Notes: generated by a model from the letters alone, not told the origin. A DNA stretch of 61,551 nt from Nocardioides sp. (GCF_004803405.1 NZ_SSXI01000013.1:1-61551), one strand, 5' to 3'; counted from the stretch's first letter, positions 1-8,243 are shown. Translations and numbers: made by a program.

Positions 1-192
1 AGGCGGTGGCGGCGGAGGTGCTGGTTCGGTCCTGGGCCGCGCCTCCCCCGCAGCCGCCGCATCCGGCGCGGTCCCGGGCGCGGTCGTGCTGCCGGCGGTC
101 TGGCCGATCAGCGCGATCAGCATGAGGAACACAGCCAGCGCCGAGATAGCAAGGACAAGAGGTGATGGCGGCTGAAGGCCACGAAGACTCAT
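1..192 (-). CDS. Partial membrane-anchored or secreted protein, N-terminus only
   Basis: Reading the minus strand from an ATG at 192 gives 64 codons that stay open to the window edge. The N-terminus (MSLRGLQPPSP) is followed by a hydrophobic segment at about residues 13-30, then an Ala/Thr stretch and a run of prolines. This layout fits a signal anchor or signal peptide followed by a low-complexity extracellular linker. No domain is visible, so no function is proposed. The gene continues leftwards out of the window. Codon composition matches its neighbours. Confidence 0.55.
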   Translation of the reverse strand, partial: MSLRGLQPPSPLVLAISALAVFLMLIALIGQTAGSTTAPGTAPDAAAAGEARPRTEPAPPPPPP

Positions 193-330
193 GAGATATC
201 AATCAGGAGAGTGCCGGGCCGACGAATCCTACAAGCCCATCAGGATTTCGTCGCGTTTCCGGGCAGCAGAGTCTCCCTGTCCTCGCTCCGACGACCGCTC
301 CGTCGCGGACCACTGGCCGTCGGGTGACCC

Positions 331-2694
331 TCAGCCGCTGACGTACGCCGCCAGGTGCTCGCCGGTGAGCGTGGATCGGGCCGCGACCAGGTCGGCCGGC
401 GTGCCTTCGAAGACGACGCGGCCCCCGTCGTGCCCGGCGCCCGGGCCGAGGTCGATGATCCAGTCGGCATGAGCCATGACCGCTTGGTGGTGCTCGATCA
501 CGATGACCGACTTGCCGGAGTCGACGAGTCGGTCGAGCAGACCCAGGAGGTTCTCGACATCGGCCAGGTGCAGGCCGGTGGTCGGCTCGTCGAGGATGTA
601 GACCTCGCCCTTGTCGGCCATCTGGGTCGCCAGCTTGAGCCGCTGGCGCTCGCCGCCGGAGAGGGTGGTCAGTGGCTGGCCGAGGGACAGGTAGCCGAGC
701 CCCACGTCGGCGAGCCGGTCGAGGACCCTGTGGGCGGCCGGCGTACGTGCCTCGCCCTCGGCTAAGAACTCCTCAGCCTCGGTCACCGACATCGCGAGGA
801 CCTCGGCGATGTTGCGACCACCGAGCGTGTACTCCAGCACGGACGCCTGGAACCGCCTGCCCTCGCAGTCCTCGCACGGGGACTCGACGGTCGCCATCAC
901 GCCAAGCTCGGTGTAGATGACGCCGGCGCCGTTGCACGTCGGACAGGCGCCCTCCGAGTTCGAGCTGAACAGTGCCGGTTTGACGCCGTTCGCCTTGGCG
1001 AAGGCCTTGCGGATCGGATCCAGCAGCCCGGTGTAGGTCGCCGGGTTGCTGCGTCGCGAGCCCTTGATCGCTCCCTGGTCGATCACGACCACGCCGTCGC
1101 GGCCGGCGACCGAGCCCTGGACCAGGGAGCTCTTGCCGGATCCGGCGACGCCGGTGAGCACGCACAACATGCCGAGTGGGATGTCGACGTCGAGGTTGTG
1201 GAGGTTGTTGGTCGAGGCGCCCCGGACCGCGAGCGTGCCGGTGGCGTCCCGCACCGACCCCTTCAGCGTGGCCCGGTCATCCAGGTGCCGGCCGGTGACG
1301 GTGTCGCTCCCCCGCAGCCCCCTGACCGTGCCCTCGAAGACGACCTCGCCGCCGCCGGTCCCGGCGCCCGGGCCGAGGTCGATCACGTGGTCGGCGATCG
1401 AGATCGTCTCCGGCTTGTGCTCCACGACGAGCACCGTGTTGCCCTTGTCGCGCAGCTGGAGCAGCAGGTTGTTCATCCGCTCGATGTCGTGGGGGTGCAG
1501 CCCGATCGTGGGCTCGTCGAAGACGTAGGTGACGTCGGTGAGCGAGGACCCGAGGTGACGGATCATCCTCGTCCGCTGCGCCTCGCCGCCGGACAGCGTG
1601 CCCGCCGGCCGGTCGAGGGAGAGATAGCCCAGACCGATCTCCGTGAACGCCTCGAACAGGTGCTGGAGGCCGGTGAGGAGCGGCGCGACCGACGGCTCGT
1701 CGAGCTCCCGAACCCACTCCGCCAGGTCGCTGATCTGCATCGCGCAGAGGTCCGCGATGTTCTTGCCCTTGATCCTCGAGGCGAGCGCCTCCTTCGTCAG
1801 ACGCGTGCCGGCGCAGTCGGGACAGGTCTGGAACGTCACGGCCCGCTCCACGAACGCGCGGATGTGGGGCTGCATCGCCTCGACGTCCTTGGACAGGAAC
1901 GACTTCTGGATCTGCGGGATCAGGCCGAGGTAGGTCAGGTTGATGCCGTCGACCTTGATCTTCGTGGCCTCGCGGTACAGGAGGTCGTCCCGCTCCTTCT
2001 TCGTGTACTTGCCGATCGGCTTGTCGGGGTCGAAGTAGCCGCAGCCGCGGAAGATCCGCCCGTACCACCCGTCCATGCTGTAGCCCGGGATGGTCAGCGC
2101 GCCCTCGTTGAGCGACAGGCTCTCGTCGTACAGGGCGGTCAGGTCGATGTCGCTGACGCTGCCGGTGCCCTCGCAGCGGGGGCACATCCCACCGAGGTAG
2201 ACGGCGTCCCGTACGACGTCCTTCGCCACGCGCCCGCCCGCCTTCTCGGTGCTCATCACGCCGCTGGCCCTGCGGGTCGGGACGTTGAACGAGAACGCCG
2301 TCGGTGGCCCTACGTGCGGCCTGCCGAGCCGGCTGAAGAGGATCCGCAGCATGGCGTGGGCGTCGGTCGCGGTGCCGACCGTGGACCGCGGGTTCGCACC
2401 CATTCGCTCCTGGTCGACGATGATGGCCGTCGTCAGACCCTCCAGGCGGTCGACCTCCGGCCTGGCCAGCGTCGGCATGAACCCCTGCACGAATGCGCTG
2501 TAGGTCTCGTTGATCAGCCGTTGAGACTCGGCCGCGATCGTCTCGAACACCAGCGAGCTCTTGCCCGAGCCGGAGACCCCGGTGAACACCGTGAGGCGCC
2601 GCTTGGGGATCTCGACGCTGACGTCCTTGAGGTTGTTCTCCCGGGCGCCCTGGACCCGGATCAGGTCGTGGCTGTCGGCGGGGTGGGTGCTCAT
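331..2694 (-). CDS. UvrA-like ABC ATPase, short paralogue
   Basis: A 787-residue protein with two ABC modules of the UvrA type. Walker A motifs are at about 39-47 (GVSGSGKSS) and about 515 (GVAGSGKSS); ABC signatures LSGGEAQR and LSGGERQR are near 367 and 680. UvrA-style zinc motifs are visible: CPRCEGTG at 171, CPDCAGTR, and CPTCNGAG with CEDCEGRR. Canonical UvrA is about 950 residues. Here the region between the first Walker A and the first zinc module is compressed, so the UvrB-binding domain appears absent. Such paralogues (UvrA2/DrrC-like) are linked to drug or lesion tolerance rather than core excision repair. It lies 37 nt after the VOC gene and is probably the last gene of an AraC-VOC-UvrA operon. 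Confidence 0.88.
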   Translation of the reverse strand: MSTHPADSHDLIRVQGARENNLKDVSVEIPKRRLTVFTGVSGSGKSSLVFETIAAESQRLINETYSAFVQGFMPTLARPEVDRLEGLTTAIIVDQERMGANPRSTVGTATDAHAMLRILFSRLGRPHVGPPTAFSFNVPTRRASGVMSTEKAGGRVAKDVVRDAVYLGGMCPRCEGTGSVSDIDLTALYDESLSLNEGALTIPGYSMDGWYGRIFRGCGYFDPDKPIGKYTKKERDDLLYREATKIKVDGINLTYLGLIPQIQKSFLSKDVEAMQPHIRAFVERAVTFQTCPDCAGTRLTKEALASRIKGKNIADLCAMQISDLAEWVRELDEPSVAPLLTGLQHLFEAFTEIGLGYLSLDRPAGTLSGGEAQRTRMIRHLGSSLTDVTYVFDEPTIGLHPHDIERMNNLLLQLRDKGNTVLVVEHKPETISIADHVIDLGPGAGTGGGEVVFEGTVRGLRGSDTVTGRHLDDRATLKGSVRDATGTLAVRGASTNNLHNLDVDIPLGMLCVLTGVAGSGKSSLVQGSVAGRDGVVVIDQGAIKGSRRSNPATYTGLLDPIRKAFAKANGVKPALFSSNSEGACPTCNGAGVIYTELGVMATVESPCEDCEGRRFQASVLEYTLGGRNIAEVLAMSVTEAEEFLAEGEARTPAAHRVLDRLADVGLGYLSLGQPLTTLSGGERQRLKLATQMADKGEVYILDEPTTGLHLADVENLLGLLDRLVDSGKSVIVIEHHQAVMAHADWIIDLGPGAGHDGGRVVFEGTPADLVAARSTLTGEHLAAYVSG

Positions 2695-2731
2695 CGTGTC
2701 TCCGTCTTCGGGTTCCTACCGACGCTGCGGC

Positions 2732-3142
2732 TCAGACCAGTTCCTGGATGCGGATCTGGTTGCCGGCCGGGTCGCGGAAGGCGCAGTCGCGGACGCCGTA
2801 CGGCTGCTGGGTCGGCTCCTGGACGACTTCGGCGTCGCGAGCCTGGACCCGCTCGAAGGTCGCGTCGAGGTCCCTGGTCGCCAGCAGGATCCAGCCGTAG
2901 GTGCCCTTGGCCATCATCTCCACGACGGTGCGGCGCTCGTCCTCCGTCACGCCGGGGTCGGCGGCGGGCGGGGCCAGCAGGATCGACACATCGGGCTGGT
3001 CGGCCGGCCCGACGGTGATCCAGCGCATCCTGCCTTCGCCGAAGTCGGTGCGGACCTCGAAGCCGAGGGCATCGCGGTAGAACGCCACGGACGCGTCCGG
3101 GTCGTCGTGTGGCAGGACGGTGGTGTGAATGGTGAGGCTCAT
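2732..3142 (-). CDS. VOC (glyoxalase/bleomycin-resistance fold) protein
   Basis: A 136-aa single-domain vicinal-oxygen-chelate protein (MSLTIHTTVLPHDDPDASVA start, then FYRDALGF and a terminal DPAGNQIRIQE). The DPxGN element and the FYRDxLGF helix are hallmarks of this fold, which is used by glyoxalases, dioxygenases and antibiotic-binding proteins; the substrate is not predictable. The ATG at 3142 was chosen because it overlaps the stop of the upstream AraC gene in an ATGA arrangement, indicating translational coupling. It sits between an AraC regulator and a UvrA paralogue, which suggests an inducible detoxification or resistance unit (inference). Confidence 0.87.
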   Translation of the reverse strand: MSLTIHTTVLPHDDPDASVAFYRDALGFEVRTDFGEGRMRWITVGPADQPDVSILLAPPAADPGVTEDERRTVVEMMAKGTYGWILLATRDLDATFERVQARDAEVVQEPTQQPYGVRDCAFRDPAGNQIRIQELV

Positions 3143-3609
3143 GTCCGTGACGCTAGCTCCCGTCCTGCCGCCGATGCTTCTCGATTCCTGATCGGTCTGG
3201 TGATCTGCTTCGCCACGCACGGTGGCATGCCCTCGGTCGAGTGCGCCCCCTCACGTCGATAGACGCTGGGTGGCACGCCGACGAGCTCGGTGAAGCGGGT
3301 GCTGAAGGTTCCCAGGGAGGAGCAGCCGACCGCGAAGCACACCTCGGTGACGCTCAGGTCGCCGCGTCGCAGCAGAGCCATCGCACGCTCGATGCGCCGA
3401 GTCATCAGGTAGGAGTACGGCGACTCGCCGTACGCCTGCTTGAACTGGCGGCTGAGGTGCCCGGCGGACATGTGTGCGTCCCGTGCGAGAGCCTCGACGT
3501 CGAGCGGTTGGGCGTACTCCCGGTCGATGCGGTCGCGGACCCGACGCAGCCGGGCGAGGTTCTGCAGGTCGAGTGCAGCGGGGGGACTGCTGGCCACGTC
3601 TCTGATCAT
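3139..3609 (-). CDS. AraC-family transcriptional regulator (DNA-binding domain only)
   Basis: A 156-aa protein that is essentially one AraC/XylS domain of two helix-turn-helix units: AQPLDVEALARDAHMSAGHL at about 34-53 and the second unit with VTEVCFAVGCSSLGTFSTRF around 88-107. It lacks the usual N-terminal ligand-binding cupin, so it may act constitutively or sense through a partner, as SoxS/MarA-type short regulators do. It is coupled to the downstream VOC gene by a 4-bp ATGA overlap and likely controls this VOC-UvrA operon. Confidence 0.87.
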   Translation of the reverse strand: MIRDVASSPPAALDLQNLARLRRVRDRIDREYAQPLDVEALARDAHMSAGHLSRQFKQAYGESPYSYLMTRRIERAMALLRRGDLSVTEVCFAVGCSSLGTFSTRFTELVGVPPSVYRREGAHSTEGMPPCVAKQITRPIRNREASAAGRELASRT

Positions 3610-3697
3610 CTCACGATCACCGACAGGTGGGGGCTGAGCGCATCGAGGGGTCGACCTCGAGCTCGAGGCCGGGGCGCAGGACGTGCGAACGCGGTGA

Positions 3698-4894
3698 TCA
3701 GGTCCAGTTGAGGCGCTCCCGCAGCAGTGATCGCTCGGCGGGATTCGCGGTCAGCGCGAGGGCGCGGGCGTCAGCCTGCTGGGCGTCGTCCCGCCGACCG
3801 AGCTCACGCAGGAGCTCGGCGCGGGTCGCGTGCCAGAGGTGGTACTCCGCGAGTGAGCTCTCGAGCTCGTCGACCGCTGCGAGCGCTTCCGCCGGACCCT
3901 GGACGTAGCGCAGCGCGATCGCACGGTGGAGCGCGGTCACGGGCGAGGCGGCCAGGTGGACGAGCATGTCGTAGAGCACGGCGATCTGGGTCCAGTCCGT
4001 GTCCTCCCAGCTGGGCGCTTCGGCATGGCAGGCGGCGATGGCGGCCTGCAGCTGGTATGGGCCGGGGCGCCGGTACGACGCGGCGCGTGCAATCGACCGA
4101 CCCGCCTCGGCGATCGCCGCATGGTCCCAGAGCGACCGGTCCTGCCGCTGCAGCTGCACGATCTCGTCGTTCTCATCGAAGCGGGCCGCGGCTCGCGCTC
4201 GATGCAGTCGGATGAGTGACAGGAGGCCGGCAACCTCGGGTTCAGTCGGCATCAGGCGATGCAGCAGCGCGGCGAGGAACTCGGCGTCGTCTGTGAGGTC
4301 GCGCGACTGCGCCCGGTCGCCCCCGCTGGAGAGATAGCCCTCGTTGAACAACAGATAGATCACCGTGAGGACCTCGTCGAGCCGCGCCGGCAGTTCGTCG
4401 GGACCGGGGATGCGATACGGGATGGCGGCGTCGCTGATCTTCTGCTTCGCGCGGGTGATCCGTCGCGCTACCGCGCTCTCCCGGACGACGAGCGCTTTCG
4501 CAATCTGCGCCGTCGTCAGACCGCAGACCACCCGCAGCGTGAGAGCCACCTGCGCTGCCCGCGGAAGAGCGGGGTGACAGCACGTGAAGATGAGGCGCAG
4601 GCGATCATCGGGCTCCGGCTCGGTCGGCCAGGAGACTCCAGTCAGCTTCTCCCGGTGCCGCTTCTCGCGGCGGAGCACGTCGAGTCCACGGCGCCGCGCG
4701 ACGGTGTACAGCCACGCGTCCGGTCGCTCCGGGATGCCCTCCACGGGCCACGTGCGCACCGCTGCCTCGATGGCCTCCTGCACCAGGTCCTCTGCGGCGG
4801 AGAAGTCGCCGACGAGGTGCACGAGCGATGCCGCGAGCCGGCCCGCGTGGTCGCGTACCACGCGGGCAAGCTCGGCGTCGACCGGTCCGCTCAC
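3698..4894 (-). CDS. ECF sigma factor with long C-terminal extension, ECF42 type
   Basis: Sigma-70 family protein of 398 aa starting at GTG 4894. Region 2 is at about 20-90 (DFSAAEDLVQEAIEAAVRTW) and the sigma-4 HTH at about 128-155 (TTAQIAKALVVRESAVARR). Unlike ordinary 180-200 aa ECF factors it continues for about 240 residues with the DEVLTVIYLLFNEGY element and TPR-like helices (YHLWHATRAELLRELGRRDDA). This is the architecture of the ECF42 group, which lacks an anti-sigma factor and is encoded with YCII/DGPF proteins, exactly as here. The GTG start is supported by its GTGA overlap with the preceding YCII stop. It is the last gene of a three-gene coupled operon. Confidence 0.9.
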   Translation of the reverse strand: MSGPVDAELARVVRDHAGRLAASLVHLVGDFSAAEDLVQEAIEAAVRTWPVEGIPERPDAWLYTVARRRGLDVLRREKRHREKLTGVSWPTEPEPDDRLRLIFTCCHPALPRAAQVALTLRVVCGLTTAQIAKALVVRESAVARRITRAKQKISDAAIPYRIPGPDELPARLDEVLTVIYLLFNEGYLSSGGDRAQSRDLTDDAEFLAALLHRLMPTEPEVAGLLSLIRLHRARAAARFDENDEIVQLQRQDRSLWDHAAIAEAGRSIARAASYRRPGPYQLQAAIAACHAEAPSWEDTDWTQIAVLYDMLVHLAASPVTALHRAIALRYVQGPAEALAAVDELESSLAEYHLWHATRAELLRELGRRDDAQQADARALALTANPAERSLLRERLNWT

Positions 4895-5232
4895 GACCCG
4901 ACCGGGCGGATCTCCACCACCGGGCACGCCGGCCACGACCTCGCGATGGCCAGCGCTTCGTCCAGGTCGTCAACCTCGACCACAGCGAAGCCGCTGATCA
5001 CCTCCTTGCCCTCCACGAACGGCCCATCGGTGACCAGGGGTTCGCCTCGGTCCAGCCGCACCGTCGTGGCGGTGTTCGGCGGAAGCAGGTGCGTGTGGTG
5101 AGTGATCTTGTCTGAGTGGTCGGCGAACCACTGGTTCACCCGGTCGTAGGCGCGTGCGCGCTCGAGCTCGCTCATGCCGGCGAGCTCGGAGGCGAACTCC
5201 TCGGTGTCGACGAACATCAGCACATACTTCAC
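4891..5232 (-). CDS. YCII/DGPF-domain protein
   Basis: A 113-aa YCII-family protein. The N-terminus (MKYVLMFVDTEEF), the LVTDGPFVEGKEVISGF segment around 65-82 and the ending ACPVVEIRPV are typical of the PhnB/YCII/DGPF family found beside ECF42 sigma factors. The GTG start at 5232 overlaps the upstream VOC stop (GTGA), and its own stop overlaps the sigma-factor start (GTGA), so all three genes are translationally coupled. The biochemical role of the family is unknown; a stress or signalling partner of the sigma factor is the usual inference. An earlier start in this frame would run antisense-like through the VOC gene and was rejected. Confidence 0.9.
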   Translation of the reverse strand: MKYVLMFVDTEEFASELAGMSELERARAYDRVNQWFADHSDKITHHTHLLPPNTATTVRLDRGEPLVTDGPFVEGKEVISGFAVVEVDDLDEALAIARSWPACPVVEIRPVGS

Positions 5233-5645
5233 TGGCAGGCCCCTCGGTCGTCGGTGTTGAGCGGCGCCCACAGGTCGACGCCGTTGCCGTCCGGGTCCAG
5301 CACGGTGGCGTACCGCATGCCCCAGAACGCATTCCACGGCTGGCGCTCGCCCCGGTAGCCGGCCTCCACGAGCCGAGCGTACTGAGTGTCGACCTCTGCG
5401 GCCGTGTCCATGCCGAAGCACAGGAAGACCGGTGGGCTTCCGGCGCCGCGGACCCATCCGGGCCGGGCCGCCGAGGTCAGCGTCTCCGCGTCGAGCATCA
5501 GGTGAAGGCCGTTCGGCAGGTCGCAGCTGGCGTGGTCGGGCATCGAGGGATCGACCTTGAGCTCCAAGCCGAGGTGGCGGTAGAACTCGATCGACTTGGG
5601 CAGGTCCGCGACGATGATGTCGAGGCTGTTCAGCGTCGGGCTCAT
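5229..5645 (-). CDS. VOC family protein of the ECF42 operon
   Basis: A 138-aa glyoxalase-fold protein (MSPTLNSLDIIVADLPKSIE, FYRHLGLELKVD, ending VLDPDGNGVDLWAPL). The FYRHLGL helix and DPDGNGVDL strand support the VOC fold; metal ligands and substrate are not assignable with confidence. It is the first gene of the VOC-YCII-sigma operon. A good Shine-Dalgarno sequence (AAAGGAG) lies about 7 nt before the ATG. A possible sigma-dependent promoter lies about 40-68 nt upstream (see findings). Confidence 0.88.
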   Translation of the reverse strand: MSPTLNSLDIIVADLPKSIEFYRHLGLELKVDPSMPDHASCDLPNGLHLMLDAETLTSAARPGWVRGAGSPPVFLCFGMDTAAEVDTQYARLVEAGYRGERQPWNAFWGMRYATVLDPDGNGVDLWAPLNTDDRGACQ

Positions 5646-5805
5646 CTTGGACTCCTTTCGCAGGTGGGCGTGCTGTCACCTACTAGACGTCCGGGCGCGG
5701 CGCCGATCGGACACCGCCGGGAGATTTCTCTTCATCCGGCCCATCGGGTGCCGACGCGGGTGCCGAAGCGCCCCGGGAACGCCGCCGGCGACGTACCATT
5801 GAGGC

Positions 5806-6186
5806 ATGGCGACGATGCCGGATGACGTCGGGGTCGACGCGTTGCTGGACAGCTCGCCCGAACCGGGCGTCCACACTTCGGCTGCGGCCGAGCTGGCCTT
5901 TCTGATGGGCCTCGTCGCGGTGCTCTCGGCGCCGTTCTCGATCACCTCCGGGGTCTCCGTCGGCACCGGCGTCGCGGCGCTGGGACTGGGCGTGGTCGGC
6001 ATGGTGATGACGAGCAAGAAGTACGTCGCCGGGAAGGCGCTGGTCCCCCTCAGCCTGGTCCTGGCCGTTGTCGCGATCGCGGTGGTCGGCCTGCGTTTCC
6101 TCGGCGTCGACACCGCCTTCGGTGACGCCTGGGTGCCGACGATCACGGGTTGGCTGGACGCGCTCAACGCCAAGATGGGCTACTAG
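5806..6186 (+). CDS. Small integral membrane protein, unknown function
   Basis: A 126-aa protein with three or so hydrophobic segments: about 27-48 (LAFLMGLVAVLSAPFSITSG), 49-69 (VGTGVAALGLGVVGMVM) and 75-95 (GKALVPLSLVLAVVAIAVVG). The short N-terminal cytoplasmic segment is acidic. A DUF4190-like layout is possible, but I do not recognise a defined family. A TACCAT hexamer ends 6 nt before the ATG, so the transcript may be leaderless. It is divergent from the ECF42 operon. Confidence 0.75.
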   Translation: MATMPDDVGVDALLDSSPEPGVHTSAAAELAFLMGLVAVLSAPFSITSGVSVGTGVAALGLGVVGMVMTSKKYVAGKALVPLSLVLAVVAIAVVGLRFLGVDTAFGDAWVPTITGWLDALNAKMGY

Positions 6187-6228
6187 CCGCGGCCCCTGCT
6201 AGCCTCCGGCGAGAGCCGAGGAGGCGGG

Positions 6229-6615
6229 ATGACGGTCGTCGGACTGGTGCTGGCAGCGGTCGCCGCGGCGCTCCATGTGTACATCTGGGTGATGGAGTCG
6301 CTGACCTGGACCACCGAGCGGACCCGCGCCACGTTCGGCACCACCGCGCAGCAGGCCGAGGCGACCCGCGAGCTCGCCTTCAACCAGGGCTACTACAACC
6401 TGTTCCTCGCGCTGATCACCTTCGCGGGCATCGCGCTCTACTGGGCAGACGAGACCACGGTCGGTGCGACGATGGTGTTCTGCGGCGCCGGCTCGATGGT
6501 CGCCGCCGGTCTGGTCCTGCTCGTCTCGTCGCCGGACAAGGCGCGCGCCGCGCTGACGCAGCTCACTCCCCCGCTGATCGGTGTCGCCGCGCTAGCGATC
6601 GCCGTGCTGGACTGA
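6229..6615 (+). CDS. DUF1304 family membrane protein
   Basis: A 128-aa protein with four predicted membrane helices and the DUF1304 hallmarks: HVYIWVMESLTW at 16-27 and FNQGYYNLFLALI near 55-67. The family is widespread and its function is not established. A strong Shine-Dalgarno sequence (GAGGAGGCGGG) precedes the ATG. A possible hexamer TAGCCT lies about 25 nt upstream, so this gene could have its own short leader, although cotranscription with the 126-aa membrane protein just upstream is possible (42-nt gap). Confidence 0.87.
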   Translation: MTVVGLVLAAVAAALHVYIWVMESLTWTTERTRATFGTTAQQAEATRELAFNQGYYNLFLALITFAGIALYWADETTVGATMVFCGAGSMVAAGLVLLVSSPDKARAALTQLTPPLIGVAALAIAVLD

Positions 6616-6640
6616 GCGGGGAGCTCGACCGGGTCGCCGG

Positions 6641-6814
6641 TCAGCTGGCCTCGAGCCAGGACCCGGTACTGGAGATGACCACGAGCCGGTGGACGTCGCA
6701 CATGCCGGCTTCGGTGACCGGGTCCCGGTCACAGCTCGGGAACGTGCAGGCCTCACCGCCGACGCGTGAGTGACCGGCGGCTCGACCCGCGCCGTGCGAG
6801 GGAACTGCGCCCAT
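6641..6814 (-). CDS. Small zinc-binding (Cys3-His) protein, 57 aa
   Basis: A minus-strand ORF of 57 codons. Its ATG at 6814 is preceded by an excellent GGAGG Shine-Dalgarno sequence with 6-nt spacing, the main reason for calling it real. Residues about 23-43 read CTFPSCDRDPVTEAGMCDVH, a C-x4-C ... G-x-C-x2-H pattern like the small zinc knuckles found at the start of some actinobacterial HNH and DNA-associated proteins. It ends in a hydrophobic-polar tail. No partner domain is present, so it may be a stand-alone DNA- or protein-binding module (inference). It is convergent with the DUF1304 gene. Confidence 0.65.
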   Translation of the reverse strand: MGAVPSHGAGRAAGHSRVGGEACTFPSCDRDPVTEAGMCDVHRLVVISSTGSWLEAS

Positions 6815-6966
6815 GGCTGACCTCCGATCCTGGTGGAGCTGATGGTGCTCGCTCCCCGCCGATGCAAACCTCGGCGCCGGTCGATCCACAGTCGCACACA
6901 GAGGCGCGCTGCGGAGCGGATCGCCGATGTCCCCGGGGGTTTTCCGGGAAGTGCGCCCGGCGGGGC
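6815..6966. other. Intergenic stretch between the zinc protein and the MFS gene
   Basis: About 150 nt containing the Shine-Dalgarno sequence and presumed promoter of the small zinc protein (minus strand) and the 3' flank of the MFS gene. I see no further gene or strong hairpin. Confidence 0.5.
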
Positions 6967-8169
6967 TCACCCGGTCGGCTCGGTCCGCGGCGTGCGACGC
7001 TGCCCCACGACCGCCAGCGCCGACGCGGCGGCGACCAGCGTTCCCAGCCCCAGCAGCGTCGTCGCCCCCACGACCTGCTGGGTCAGCAGCACGAAGAGGT
7101 ACGGCGCCGCGAATCCCAGGTAGGTGAGGGCGTAGAACACGGCATTGACCGTCGCGCGGTCGTCGGGCTTCGTCAGCACCTCGACCCGGCTCAGCCCTCC
7201 GACCATCAGCAGCCCATAGGCCCCGCCCAGCAGCGGTGCCACGAGGAAGAGCATCCACACGTGCGGCGCCACGAACATCACCGCGGTCAGGAGCAACCCG
7301 ACGGCCGCCAGCGCCATCCCCACCCATAGCGTCCGCCCCCGCGCATGGTGCTCCATCCGCTTCCCGAGGGGCTGGATCCCGACGCCTGCGACGAGCGTCG
7401 TCCCGGTCACCACGGCGTTCGTCGCGATCGGCAGCGTCGCGACGTGCACCGCCGTCGGGGCGATCGCGAACGCGGTGGTCGCAGTCCCGAACACCCATGG
7501 CGCGGTCAGCGGGACCACGCCCAGGAACTCGCGTTGCCGGAGCACGGCACGCGCGCCCGCCCAGCGGCCCGGTCCCGCCACAGCACGCGGACAAGCGTCC
7601 CGCCGGGCGGGTTCGACAGGAGTCGACCACAACAGGGTGCCGGTGACAGCGGCGAGCAGCAGATGCACCGTGTAGGGCAGCACAGCCGGACTCGGCGACC
7701 ACTGCGCGACCAGGCCAGCCACCAGCGGCCCGCCGCCGAAACCGAGGGACAGGGCGACGGTCGCGCGTCGTGCGCCGGTGCCCGAGCTGTCCGCGGGCGA
7801 CAGGTCCATGAGCCACGCCGTGCCCGGCGCCAGCACCGCCCCCGTGGCGACACCCGCGACGAAACGACCGAGGAGGACGAGCCAGTCGTGCTCGGCCCCG
7901 GCCATGATCAGGACCGAGCCGGCGGCTGAGAGGAGCACCGACCACCGGACCGGAGTCCGCCGGTCGACCCGGTTCGAGATCGCCGCGACGACCAGGAGCG
8001 CCGGGATGAGTCCGGCCGCGTAGACCCCCACCGCGCTCGACACGAACGCCTCCGAGCGGTGACCGGTCCCCCGGTAGACCTCCAGCAGACCGGCGAACTG
8101 GTTCGCGCCCCACCCCACGCAGGTCATCGCCGACGCGACGCGCAGCCACGGTGCGAGACGGCTCGCCAT
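6967..8169 (-). CDS. MFS transporter
   Basis: A 400-aa, strongly hydrophobic protein with about 12 membrane helices in two halves. The N-terminal half contains SNRVDRRTPVRWSVLLSAAG, corresponding to the MFS loop 2-3 signature, and the second half repeats the pattern around GKRMEHHARGRTLWVGMAL. The substrate is unknown; drug or metabolite export is a guess. The ATG is preceded by a very strong GGAGGAGG Shine-Dalgarno sequence. A 19-bp near-perfect palindrome and a TAGCCT hexamer lie immediately upstream (separate entry), implying repression by a dimeric regulator or an RNA hairpin at the ribosome-binding site. Confidence 0.85.
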   Translation of the reverse strand: MASRLAPWLRVASAMTCVGWGANQFAGLLEVYRGTGHRSEAFVSSAVGVYAAGLIPALLVVAAISNRVDRRTPVRWSVLLSAAGSVLIMAGAEHDWLVLLGRFVAGVATGAVLAPGTAWLMDLSPADSSGTGARRATVALSLGFGGGPLVAGLVAQWSPSPAVLPYTVHLLLAAVTGTLLWSTPVEPARRDACPRAVAGPGRWAGARAVLRQREFLGVVPLTAPWVFGTATTAFAIAPTAVHVATLPIATNAVVTGTTLVAGVGIQPLGKRMEHHARGRTLWVGMALAAVGLLLTAVMFVAPHVWMLFLVAPLLGGAYGLLMVGGLSRVEVLTKPDDRATVNAVFYALTYLGFAAPYLFVLLTQQVVGATTLLGLGTLVAAASALAVVGQRRTPRTEPTG

Positions 8170-8178
8170 GCCTCACCT

Positions 8179-8200
8179 CCTCCGGTCAGACCGGAGGCTA
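8179..8200 (-). promoter_or_regulatory. Palindromic operator or hairpin at the MFS promoter
   Basis: Two 9-bp arms, CCTCCGGTC (8179-8187) and GACCGGAGG (8189-8197), are exact inverted repeats around one central base. On the minus strand the palindrome overlaps a TAGCCT -10-like hexamer (8200-8195) and runs to within a few bases of the Shine-Dalgarno sequence. This position suits a repressor operator; as RNA it would form a hairpin next to the ribosome-binding site. Confidence 0.55.
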
Positions 8201-8243
8201 CGGCGTGCCGGTGGCGAGCGAGTAGGCGGTCGGGCGGCTCGGT

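Noticed and set aside
1198..3018. 606-aa plus-strand ORF opposite the UvrA paralogue
   Set aside because: Shadow ORF; the minus-strand ABC motifs explain the region.
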